Assembly: GCA_014138725.1 (NCBI GenBank)
Contig: JACJID010000001.1
Location: 620,001 to 684,000 of the forward strand
Direction of reading: 5' to 3'
Source of the DNA: Kutzneria viridogrisea
GTDB lineage: Bacteria > Actinomycetota > Actinomycetes > Mycobacteriales > Pseudonocardiaceae
DNA: 64,000 nt
The notes under the pieces: generated by a model
Seen by the model: only the letters and a program-made list of their open reading frames with translations
Told to the model about the DNA's origin: nothing
The model's database searches: none
Program-made: the position numbers and the translations under genes
Shown: one piece after another, positions 16,648 through 24,439 of the stretch
Numbering within the stretch: the stretch's first letter is position 1
Layout: each line of letters opens with the position of its first letter

Positions 16648-17271
16648 TCAGGGGTTGGCGAGGATGCCGTTGACGTAGGTCCCGGGGTGGGTGGCGGCGT
16701 CCTGGCGCAGCACGCTGAGCCCCTCAGGCCAGTTCGCGGTCAGCGCGGTGGTCTGGTCTGGTGGGATGGTCTTCAGTGTGGTCGGGACCCATTTCGTGGA
16801 GCCATTGCTGCCGTTGGATCCTAGGGAGTAGGGGAGCACAGAGATGTCCGCGGTCGCGCTGTCGCCGGGGTCGACGCTGTTGCGGGGCGCGCCGTTGTCG
16901 ATCTGCGGCAGGTGGTAGGTGTCGCCGTTGGGGTCGGCGGGGCCGAGCAGGTCCACCCCGGGCACCCCGTACAGATCGCACGTGCGGGACGAGATGTTCT
17001 TGTAGACCAGCGGGACCGTGTACCCTCCGGAGCCGTTCTTGGCCTGGATGGGTTTTCCCACCGACAGCGACAGTTCGCTTGTGGCGCAACGCTTCTGAGT
17101 CACTGGCTGGGCTGCGGAGGGCGCCGGGGTGCTGGCGGTGCTGCTGGCCGGAGCCGTCACGGACGCGCCGGGGGTGGCCTGCGTGCTCGGTGTGCCGCAG
17201 GCAGCCAGGAGCAGGCCCGCGGAGGCGAGGATGACGCAGGCGCGGACAGCGCCGGGCGTATCCGGTTTCAT
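16648..17271 (-). CDS. DUF4232-type secreted lipoprotein
   Basis: 207 aa. A lipoprotein signal peptide ends in the lipobox LLAAC (Cys25), followed by a Ser/Thr/Ala/Pro linker. The rest (~60-207) is a DUF4232-like beta domain: CATSELSLSVG near its start, VYKNISSRTCDLYGVPGVDL, then a tail with WPEGLSV. Two Cys in the domain could form a disulfide. Members are common exported lipoproteins in actinobacteria, with no established function. GGAGGG precedes the ATG by 6 nt. Monocistronic by layout. Confidence 0.85.
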   Translation of the reverse strand: MKPDTPGAVRACVILASAGLLLAACGTPSTQATPGASVTAPASSTASTPAPSAAQPVTQKRCATSELSLSVGKPIQAKNGSGGYTVPLVYKNISSRTCDLYGVPGVDLLGPADPNGDTYHLPQIDNGAPRNSVDPGDSATADISVLPYSLGSNGSNGSTKWVPTTLKTIPPDQTTALTANWPEGLSVLRQDAATHPGTYVNGILANP

Positions 17272-17581
17272 GGTGTTCCCTCCTGTGATCGCTACGACGA
17301 CAGTGACGCACCGTCGAGCGGAAGGTTGATCGACTCGGACGACAACCTAGCAACAGTGCCTGTTTGTGCCCCTCGGCGGCTCGCATGGTTTGACGTGGTC
17401 GGGTTTGGGGTACAGCACCTGGTCAACGGTGTCGGCTACTGAACGGGCCGAGTACCCGGGCCAGAACGACGAAAAGCGCACGATCGGTGGCGGACATCAC
17501 TGCGTCGGTGAGGGCCTGGGGCAGCAGGTGCGGCAACAGTGCAGGCTTGGCGGCCTGACCGCGCGTTCGTCCAGCGGCCGA
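17272..17581. other. Intergenic, promoter of the lipoprotein gene
   Basis: 310 bp between the start of the lipoprotein gene and the 3' end of the ChbG-like gene, both on the minus strand. It must hold the lipoprotein promoter. I see no gene, repeat or terminator in it. Confidence 0.4.
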
Positions 17582-18484
17582 CTACTGATCGGTCGGGGCC
17601 GCGTCAGCGCGAACCCAAGCCAGCCGGATCGTGTCGTAGTCGATCACAACGATGCCTTCCTGATCGAGAAGCTCCTTGGCTTGCTGAGAGATCAGGAACT
17701 CGTAGTCGGTGCTGCGCACGCGCCAGCCGTCGTTGATCATCCTGGACTGCTCGCTGCTCGCGCCGGGATGCACCGCCCACTCGGTGAGTCCGGCGGGTAG
17801 GGCATGCAGCAGTTGGGCGTACCGGGCCGTTTTGCCATCGATGTCCAGGGCGAAGCTGTCCAGGAAACCGTTGTCGACCACCGGTAACCCCCGCAGCCGT
17901 GCCTTCCGCAGACCTGGTTCCAGCCAGACCCTGGTAGCCAGGCCATACTCGGCAGCCAGCGTCATGGTGAGTTCGAGAATGTCCTCGCGTCCACCGTCGG
18001 CCAAGCAGTGGAAGTCCAGATGTGTCGGGGTGAGTCCGGCGTCCACCACGGCGTTGATCTGGGACCGGAACTCCATCTCGACCTCCGGCAGGCGGGCGCG
18101 TGCCAGCAGCTCAGCACGCCCGACGGGGGTGAAGGTGTGCAACTGGCCGGTGTCGTCGAGCAGGGACGGCACCGTGTTCTTCGCGCTCAGCGGTTCCCAC
18201 CGGTCTCGGGGTGAGTCGCGGACCAGCGTGAGATGGATCCCGAACGCAACCTCCGGTCTGTCCCGCAACAGCTGCATGGCCTGAGGTGCCGCGGGGCAGA
18301 CCACCATCAGACTGCACGAACTGGCGATCCCCCGCTCGACCGAGTCGATCACCGCCGTGTTGATGCCCTCGTGCATCCCGAAGTCGTCGCAGTTGACGAT
18401 CAGTACTCGTGCGTCGGGCGGATGCCCCAGCAGCTCGCTCGACTTGAGCGAGGGCGCGGTGACATCAGTGGATAGCCGGTCCAT
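17582..18484 (-). CDS. ChbG/HpnK (YdjC-like) family carbohydrate deacetylase
   Basis: 300 aa. The family removes N-acetyl groups from diacetylchitobiose or hopanoid-linked GlcNAc using a divalent metal. The metal-binding Asp lies in VLIVNCDDFGMHEGIN near residue 25, the second ligand region in FGIHLTLVRD and the third in THLDFHCLADGG. A late HPG motif (EWAVHPGASSEQ) and YDTIRLAWV end the barrel. Length is normal. ATG at 18484 was used; a TTG 18 nt upstream is possible. The reading frame is clean and the gene appears to stand alone. The exact sugar substrate is unknown. Confidence 0.85.
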   Translation of the reverse strand: MDRLSTDVTAPSLKSSELLGHPPDARVLIVNCDDFGMHEGINTAVIDSVERGIASSCSLMVVCPAAPQAMQLLRDRPEVAFGIHLTLVRDSPRDRWEPLSAKNTVPSLLDDTGQLHTFTPVGRAELLARARLPEVEMEFRSQINAVVDAGLTPTHLDFHCLADGGREDILELTMTLAAEYGLATRVWLEPGLRKARLRGLPVVDNGFLDSFALDIDGKTARYAQLLHALPAGLTEWAVHPGASSEQSRMINDGWRVRSTDYEFLISQQAKELLDQEGIVVIDYDTIRLAWVRADAAPTDQ

Positions 18485-19039
18485 CCTCCCAGTGTGGATC
18501 AACGACTGGACGGTCGGTAGTGCGGTCGCGGGCGGGCCAGAACCGTTGTCGCATGGGCATTCCTGGTCGTTAGGGGCTATCGGTTGACAGGTGATGGTGA
18601 TCGCTCGACTCGAATCAGCCTCGCCGAGTGCCGTTCTGGTCCGCTCTCAGCGAGCCCGATCGCTGGACCGCCCCGCCCGCCTGGACCCGGTAGAACACTC
18701 AGGTCACCCGCGCCGCCGATCGCCGACATCGGTGGTGTGACGCGTCTGCCCCGGCAGGGTGAGCAGGACGGCTGGTGGGTCTACGAGGAAGAGTGCATCG
18801 CCAGGCGTGGAAAGCGGTCGGACGGCATCCTTCCGATCCCGCTGATCATCACGGGTACGGGCCAAGAACCGTGAACGGGTCCAACCATCGTGACCGGTCG
18901 GCTGGCCGTCCGTGAGGAGCGAGAGGCAGTGGGCCCGCGGAACGTGCTGTCGGGCCCACCAGCCCCAGGTTGACTTGAATTGCGGTAAAGTACTTCACGG
19001 CAGTTCAAGTCTTCGGCTGGACCAGGGGAGGACCAGGCC
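18485..19039. other. Divergent intergenic region with an operator palindrome
   Basis: 555 bp between the ChbG-like gene (minus) and the small membrane protein gene (plus). The right end holds the 38-bp palindrome listed separately, directly upstream of the ribosome-binding site. No convincing gene is seen in the rest; short frames have no good starts and no domains. Confidence 0.4.
18973..19010 (+). promoter_or_regulatory. 38-bp operator-like palindrome
   Basis: The sequence is symmetric around 18991.5, with 16 of 19 base pairs matching between arms: outer arms ACTTGAA and TTCAAGT, core GTAAAGTACTTCAC. TTGACT at 18970-18975 overlaps the left arm and could be a -35 box, so a protein bound here would block transcription. 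It lies 30 bp upstream of the start of the membrane protein/winged-helix pair, the pattern of an autorepressor site. Confidence 0.7.
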
Positions 19040-19465
19040 ATGACGGACAACCAGGACCCGCATCTCAGCCCGCACGGGGCCCTCACCGAGATCGACCGCG
19101 TCAACGCGCGCGCCCGGCAGGCCGCTCGCTGGACCGGATGGCTCTGGATCGCCGCGGCGGCGACCGTGTTCGCCTTCTACTTGGGAACGGGCTCAGGGAT
19201 CGAGACGGTCGTCGGGATCGCCGCACCGCTCCCGCTCGTCGTGACACCGGCGCTGTACCTGCTCGAGGCGCGTCGGCGTGTCATCGGCCGGGTCGCCGCG
19301 CGCATCGAACGCCCGGTGGCCACCGCCTTCGTCGGTGTGGTCGTGATCGGCACGGTCGTGAAGCTCACCGTGCTGCCCGCCGGGCTGACGGTCTGGCTCG
19401 TGGTGTTCGGTCTTGCCATGGCCTTGCCGTGCCTGGTGGGCGCGTGGCGGGTCCTGCGGGCCTGA
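19040..19465 (+). CDS. Small four-helix membrane protein, unknown
   Basis: 141 aa. After a soluble N-terminus with TEIDRVNARARQAARWTG, there are four membrane segments (WLWIAAAATVFAFYLG, GIAAPLPLVVTPALYLL, ATAFVGVVVIGTVVKLTVLP and TVWLVVFGLAMALPCLVGAW). Between helices 2 and 3 is a basic loop (EARRRVIGRVAARIER). GGGGAGG precedes the ATG. It lies 3 nt upstream of a winged-helix regulator and the two are surely one unit; small membrane proteins paired with such regulators are common in actinobacteria but their role is not established. Confidence 0.75.
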   Translation: MTDNQDPHLSPHGALTEIDRVNARARQAARWTGWLWIAAAATVFAFYLGTGSGIETVVGIAAPLPLVVTPALYLLEARRRVIGRVAARIERPVATAFVGVVVIGTVVKLTVLPAGLTVWLVVFGLAMALPCLVGAWRVLRA

Positions 19466-19468
19466 CCG

Positions 19469-19804
19469 GTGAACGACACCCATCCGCGCTTCGCGTTGGA
19501 CGACACGATCCATGCCCCGGTCAGGCTGTCGATCATGGCCGCCCTGGCCGCGGTGGATCGCGCCGACTTCACCTTCCTGCGCGACTCCATCGAGGTCAGC
19601 GACTCGCTGCTGTCCAAGCACATGACCCACCTCGACAACGCCGGCTACGTCACGACGACCAAGGGCTACCACCACAAACGCCCCCGCACCTGGTTCGCAC
19701 TCACACCCGCCGGCCGCGAGGCATTCACCCGCTACCGCGAGGTGCTCCGCCAACTCGTCGACCGCCCTCCGATACCAACTCCTGACCGAGACCCCGAAGC
19801 CTAG
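19469..19804 (+). CDS. Winged-helix DNA-binding regulator (MarR/ArsR-like, HTH_27 type)
   Basis: 111 aa from a GTG start 3 nt after the membrane protein stop. A single winged helix fills most of it: IHAPVRLSIMAALAAVDRAD, recognition helix SDSLLSKHMTHLDNAGYVTT, and the wing with KGYHHKRPRTWFALTPAGREA. Similar small regulators act as repressors of their own operon. The 38-bp palindrome in front of the operon is the obvious site. No Cys cluster or ligand domain is visible, so the inducer is unknown. Confidence 0.85.
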   Translation: MNDTHPRFALDDTIHAPVRLSIMAALAAVDRADFTFLRDSIEVSDSLLSKHMTHLDNAGYVTTTKGYHHKRPRTWFALTPAGREAFTRYREVLRQLVDRPPIPTPDRDPEA

Positions 19805-20180
19805 CCACGAGTGAGCAGCGCACCTCACGAGTGCGCTGACAAGCAGGAGCCCCACATCTCGGGGCACCTCGCAGTGCTGTCTGTGCCGTCATGCGGTCAC
19901 CCCGCCACCCGCAGTTGGACGGCGACCTCCTCGATGTGATCCAGCGTGGCGTTGACGTTCGGATCGGTGGACTGCGTCCACCTGTGGGGGACACGGGCCA
20001 GATGGGGACGGTGGGCAGCGTCTCACCAGCGTCTCCCCAGCCCGACCCAGTGCGGCCAACGCAGCCCCATCCTGGCGACCGCGTTGGCCTGCTCCCGCGG
20101 GTCGCCTGTCCGGACAGCTCCCGCTGGGGCCTACGACAACCGCTCGATCAACGCGGCGACATCGGCAGCCGCTGCCGGGC
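19805..20180. other. Intergenic with possible coding remnant
   Basis: 376 bp. A hairpin with perfect 7-bp arms (AGCGCAC/GTGCGCT, 19817-19837) follows the regulator and may act as a weak terminator. On the minus strand around 19900-19975 a short frame reads STDPNVNATLDHIEEVAVQL, which looks like the end of a once-coding sequence with upstream stops. No intact gene is seen. Confidence 0.35.
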
Positions 20181-20504
20181 TCACCACTGGTAGGGCAGGA
20201 ACTTGCCGTTCAACGTGATGACCACCCTGTCTCCATCGGGATCTGGCTGCCGCGCCACGTCGAGCCGGAAGTTGATGGCGCTCATGATCCCGTCACCGAA
20301 GTTCTCGTGGATCAGTTCCTTGATTGCTGGGCCGTAGACCTGAAGCACCTCGTAGAGGCGGTACACAGTGGGGTCCGTCGGCACACTGGAATCAAGGGTT
20401 CCTCGGCTTGGCTGGCGCAGCAGCGGCGCCAGTACCTGGGGGTCGAGCTGGAGTTCCTCGGCCACGACCTCTTAGTACTGCCCTCCAGCAACGTTCGAAG
20501 TCCA
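20181..20504 (-). pseudogene. cynS: Cyanate hydratase (cyanase), truncated 5' remnant
   Basis: The C-terminal ~94 residues of a cyanase are clear: [34 protein letters not shown] and ITLNGKFLP. The catalytic Arg and Glu (YRLYE) and Ser (GIMSAIN) are present. Full cyanases are ~150 aa. The helical N-terminal domain is broken: upstream in the same frame WTSNVAGGQY still resembles the family WTTAALLGQ, but a TAA stop follows directly (20472-20474) and there is another stop further up. A GTG at 20465 could start a 94-aa fragment, but without the N-terminal domain decamer assembly and activity are unlikely. Normal role: cyanate plus bicarbonate to ammonia and CO2. Confidence 0.8.
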
Positions 20505-20585
20505 GCCTCACGACCTCCACTGTTCCAGCGGTGCTGGAGATCCGCTAGCAATCATCGGACATGATCGGCCGACCGGAGGGGAGAA

Positions 20586-20619
20586 CCTGGTGGTCCCCAC
20601 CGCCGTGGGGACCACCAGG
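20586..20619 (-). terminator. Strong hairpin downstream of the MFS exporter
   Basis: Perfect 15-bp stem, CCTGGTGGTCCCCAC (20586-20600) and GTGGGGACCACCAGG (20605-20619), loop of 4 nt. It lies about 70 nt after the stop of the minus-strand exporter and ahead of the cyanase remnant. Confidence 0.75.
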
Positions 20620-20688
20620 CGGCCCTCGTGAGGGGTTTGCGAAGGCCGGCCCGAAAGTTCGTGGGTATGGCAGAACTTGTCGGAAGTG

Positions 20689-22248
20689 CTACTCGGCTGG
20701 TTCCTCCACCGGCGCACGGTGATGGCGGTCGATGAGCAGAAAACTGAGGATCGCTCCACACAGGGCGACCGCGGCGCCCACCACGTAGGCCGTCCGCATA
20801 CCTGAGGAGAACGCCATTTCGGCGGCCTGCTGGAATTGCTGGTGCAGGGCGGAGGGCACTGTGCTGGTCGCTCCGCTGATGTCACCCGCCGCGACCGTGA
20901 CGGCCAGCGCGTCGACGTGCTCGGTCAGCGTGGGGATCGCGCCGACCGCGGCGGACAGGCTGCCGGTGACCGCTGCGGCGAGTACGGCGCCGATGCCACC
21001 GAAACCTGCTGTCATGCCGACGATCCGCATCGTGGAGTTGATCCCGGAAGCCATGCCGGAGCGGTCCGCTGGCACGATGCTGATCGCGATGTTGCTCATC
21101 TCGCCGTTGACCAGCCCGGTGCCGATGCCGCTGATCAGCCCACCCAGCGCGAATGTCTGCCACCCTGCGCCCAGGGGGACCAGCGCCAACAGGGTCGCAC
21201 CGACCGCGACGAGGAGCTGGCCCAGCGCCAGCAGCGCCCGTGCGGACAGGATCCTGGCCAGTCGCGCGCCCAGGGGACCGGCGACGAACAGTGGAATCGC
21301 GAACGGGAGCATTGCGAGTCCGGCCTGCAACGGGCTGTAGCCGAGTACGGCCTGGTAGTACAACGGGGCGTAGAGGAAGAGGCCCCAGAACGCGAAGGAA
21401 AGGACCAGTGGTACCGTTGTCGCGCCAACGAAAGTTCGGTTCCGGAACAGGCGCAGGTCGATCAGCGGGTAGTTCCTGCGAAGTTCGTAGAAGACAAAAA
21501 TGACGATGAGGACCGCGGCGACCGCCAGTGCCGAGAGAATGACCGGGTTCGTCCACCCGATTTGGGGTGCGGTGACGATCGAGTAGACGAACAGAAGGGT
21601 GGCCGCGCTGAACAGGGCCAGCCCGCCGAGGTCGAGGTGAGTCGCGTTGGGGTCCTTCGACTCGCGCGTCCGCAGTATGCCGAGAACGAGTACCGCCACC
21701 CCGAACGGCACGTTGAGCAGGAAGGCCCAGCGCCAACCGCCCAGGCCGACGGCGAGGCCGCCGATGAACGGCCCGAGCGCGGCGCCCAGGCCGGAGGCGA
21801 CACCGAAAACCGCGAAGGCGTGCGCCCGTTTGGGGCCGCTGAACTCCCGCACGAGCAGCGCGAGGGAGGAGCTGAACATCCCGGCGGCGCCCAGTCCCTG
21901 TGCGATCCTGCCCAGGTTGAGCAGCAGGATCGACGGGGCGACGCCCGCCATGAGCGAGCCGAGGGTGAACACCGTCAACCCGCTCAGGAAGACCTTTCTG
22001 CGGCCGAAGATGTCGGCCATGCCACCGCCTGCCATGAGCAGCGCGGCGAACGCCATGGTATAGCCGTTGATCACCCACTGCTGGTCTGAAAAGCTCGAAC
22101 CGAGGTCACGCTGGATATCCCGCAGTGCCACGGCGACGACGGTGTAGTCCAGGGGGAGTAGAAATGTGGTCACGCTACTGGCGATGAGTATCGCGGTGGC
22201 GTAACTCAGGCGTAGTCGTGAGCTCGTTGAAATGCTGTCGTCGATCAC
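20689..22248 (-). CDS. MFS drug:H+ antiporter, DHA2 (14-TMS) family
   Basis: 519 aa. About 14 membrane segments; TMS1 carries LDYTVVAVALRDIQRDLG, close to the DHA2 motif D1. Motif A lies in GGGMADIFGRRKVF, and motif C (the antiporter motif) in GVASGLGAALGPFIGGL. Such proteins expel cationic dyes, disinfectants or antibiotics with proton exchange. The long extracytoplasmic loop before the last helix (~430-480) is typical. GTG start with GGGAG upstream. No local regulator of the TetR or MarR type is adjacent; the upstream 475 bp hold its promoter. The substrate cannot be predicted. Confidence 0.9.
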   Translation of the reverse strand: MIDDSISTSSRLRLSYATAILIASSVTTFLLPLDYTVVAVALRDIQRDLGSSFSDQQWVINGYTMAFAALLMAGGGMADIFGRRKVFLSGLTVFTLGSLMAGVAPSILLLNLGRIAQGLGAAGMFSSSLALLVREFSGPKRAHAFAVFGVASGLGAALGPFIGGLAVGLGGWRWAFLLNVPFGVAVLVLGILRTRESKDPNATHLDLGGLALFSAATLLFVYSIVTAPQIGWTNPVILSALAVAAVLIVIFVFYELRRNYPLIDLRLFRNRTFVGATTVPLVLSFAFWGLFLYAPLYYQAVLGYSPLQAGLAMLPFAIPLFVAGPLGARLARILSARALLALGQLLVAVGATLLALVPLGAGWQTFALGGLISGIGTGLVNGEMSNIAISIVPADRSGMASGINSTMRIVGMTAGFGGIGAVLAAAVTGSLSAAVGAIPTLTEHVDALAVTVAAGDISGATSTVPSALHQQFQQAAEMAFSSGMRTAYVVGAAVALCGAILSFLLIDRHHRAPVEEPAE

Positions 22249-22723
22249 CGTGACTAGCTCCCGTTAGCTGCTGACGTCCTGGCAAGCGGAACGCGTGCGA
22301 GGGCAGACCTGTCGGTCCTGGCGAGGTCTCAGTCCCGCTTATCATTGCAGTCGGGGAGGGGTAGTGCTGGCACTCATCGGACTTCACCCATTGGGGACCG
22401 GAAACGGCGCGGCTGATCTGCTGGGCTGCGCGGAGCCCGCAAGGTCCTGCGACCTTCCGGTGATACCTGAGCCAGGTCCTGACATTGGTTCCCGTGAAAC
22501 CAGTTGTGTGCAGAAATATCGCGCTCAAAATTCCACCAGGCTAGCGTACGCCCGGCCCGAGGACATCGACACGTACGAGAAGTCGGGCACCCACCGGCCA
22601 ACTCCAGTGCCGCCGCGGTGTCCTCGACGGCTGCCTGACCGGTGTGGCCGGGGATTCGGTGCGTGCAACAACGACGTCATGACCACCATTGACTTAGTTA
22701 AGAAGGTTTCCTAATCTCAACGC
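22249..22723. other. Divergent intergenic region, exporter/phosphatase
   Basis: 475 bp between the exporter (minus) and the first phosphatase (plus). Close to the phosphatase ATG is a leader (22688-22711, with TTAGTTAAGAAGG) that is repeated in front of the second phosphatase (24415-24438). No gene is seen. Confidence 0.4.
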
Positions 22724-24352
22724 ATGTCTGAGACTCCGCGGCGCAGGAGGTCTCGAACCTCCCGCGACCCCGCCAACCAGCCCTGCCTGGCGGAGCAGTA
22801 CGACGACGCCATGCGGCGGTACTCCCGCCGGAACATCTTCCGGATCGGCGCCATGGGGGGCGCCGCACTCACGGCCGGCGGTGTCCTGGTCCCCAACGCC
22901 GCCGCGGCGGCCAGCCCCTTCGCCGTCCCGACCGTGCTTCTCAACGCCGAGACGGTCGCCGGGTCGGCGTTGCGGCCGTTCGGGCGGCACCTCGCCTACG
23001 GTGCGGACCCCTCCCGCACCCTCGTGGTCTCCTGGCAGACGCCCGCCAAGGTGAGCGCCCCCTACCTGCGGTTCGGCACCGTCCCGGGGGAGTTCGGCGA
23101 GGCCGTGCCCGCCGAGGTGCGCGCGCTGACCAGCGACCTGGCCTGGCAGAAGCCGGACCACACGTTCTCGCCGCACCTCGGCAAAGCCGTGACCCAGTAC
23201 TACCTGCACGTCCGGCTGGACAACCTGCTGCCCGGCACCACTTATTACTACGTCGTGGGCCACCAGGGCTACGACCCCACCACCAGCGGACGTATCGGCG
23301 AGGTCGCCACCTTCCGCACCGCCCCGACCCCGGCGAGCAAGAACGGGTTCTCCTTCACCGCCTTCGGCGACCAGGGCGTCGGCTACAACGCGCTCGCGAC
23401 CAACAGCCTGATCGCCGATCTCGCGCCCCAGTTCCACCTCGCCATGGGCGACATGAGCTACGCGCTCAACGGCGAGGGCGGGCACCCGGCCGAGGACGTC
23501 TACGACGCGCGCAAGTGGGACTCGTTCTTCGCACAGAACGAGCCCATCGCCGCCGAGATCCCGTGGATGGTCGCGCTCGGCAACCACGAGATGGAGGGGT
23601 GGTACGACTACCACGGCTACGGCGGCATGCGGGCCCGGTTCACCATGCCCGACAACGCCTGGGACGGTTCCACCTGCATCTACTCCTGGCGGTACCAGAA
23701 CGTCGGTCTGATCAGCCTGGACGGCAACGACATCTGCTACAACAGCCCGTCCAACCTGAACTACACCGAGGGCAAGCAGCTCAACTGGCTCAAGGCGCAG
23801 CTCGGCAAGTTCCGCGGCGATCCCACGATCGACTTCATCATCGTCTACTGCCACCAGTGCACGTACTCCACCTCGTCCTCCAACGGGGCCGAACTCGGCG
23901 CGCAGGAGAAGTGGGCCCCGCTGTTCGACCAGTACCAGGTGGACCTGGTGCTCAACGGGCACAACCACGTCTACGAGCGCACCGACCCCATCCGTGCGGG
24001 CAAGGGCAGGAAGAAGGCGGCGATCCAGAGCACCGTCAACTCCGCCACGGACGGCACCACGTACATCACCGCCGGGGGCGGCGGCGAGAGCATCAACAAG
24101 TGGGTGGACTCGAAGATCGACGACTCCTACTACGGCCACGTCAAGGACGCCACCGCCACGATGCGGTTCGACGAGGAGAACGGGGAGGAACACCAGGTCA
24201 AGGTCACCTGGTCCCGCGTGCGATACCGCGGCTACAGCCTGGTCGCGGTCGACGTCACCCCGGCCGCGAACGGCACTCCCGCCCAGCTGAAGGTACGCGC
24301 GCTCACTGAGAAGGGCACGCTTGTCGACGAGATCACCGTGCGGCGCAGCTGA
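22724..24352 (+). CDS. Tat-exported purple acid phosphatase-like metallophosphoesterase
   Basis: 542 aa. A twin-arginine signal (SRRNIFRIGAMGGAALTAGG, cut near NAAAA) exports the folded protein. Next is a fibronectin-like N-terminal domain (~85-205), then the metallophosphoesterase domain (~215-500). All five metal motifs are present: FGDQG, MGDMSY, GNHEME, VYCHQC and NGHNHVYERT, so a two-metal phosphatase is expected. The C-terminal domain has VRYRGYSLVAVDV. It would release phosphate from extracellular organic phosphates. The gene is followed by a paralog 87 nt downstream; both likely respond to phosphate supply, but no PHO box was recognised. Confidence 0.9.
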   Translation: MSETPRRRRSRTSRDPANQPCLAEQYDDAMRRYSRRNIFRIGAMGGAALTAGGVLVPNAAAAASPFAVPTVLLNAETVAGSALRPFGRHLAYGADPSRTLVVSWQTPAKVSAPYLRFGTVPGEFGEAVPAEVRALTSDLAWQKPDHTFSPHLGKAVTQYYLHVRLDNLLPGTTYYYVVGHQGYDPTTSGRIGEVATFRTAPTPASKNGFSFTAFGDQGVGYNALATNSLIADLAPQFHLAMGDMSYALNGEGGHPAEDVYDARKWDSFFAQNEPIAAEIPWMVALGNHEMEGWYDYHGYGGMRARFTMPDNAWDGSTCIYSWRYQNVGLISLDGNDICYNSPSNLNYTEGKQLNWLKAQLGKFRGDPTIDFIIVYCHQCTYSTSSSNGAELGAQEKWAPLFDQYQVDLVLNGHNHVYERTDPIRAGKGRKKAAIQSTVNSATDGTTYITAGGGGESINKWVDSKIDDSYYGHVKDATATMRFDEENGEEHQVKVTWSRVRYRGYSLVAVDVTPAANGTPAQLKVRALTEKGTLVDEITVRRS

Positions 24353-24439
24353 CGGCCGGCTCCAGGGTCAATCGCAGCGTTCCACGCACCCGGCAACGAC
24401 AGTCACGTCCCCCCTCGACCTAGTTGAGAAGGCTCCTTC

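Noticed and set aside
22493..22505. GTGAAACCAGTTG, also present near 58166 beside the IS remnant, as a shared IS end
   Set aside because: Only 13 bp match, no second end or transposase at 22493, and flanks differ; chance cannot be excluded.
22694..24193. 499-codon minus-strand open frame opposite the first phosphatase
   Set aside because: Val/Gly/Arg-rich shadow frame; the plus strand encodes all metal motifs and a Tat signal.
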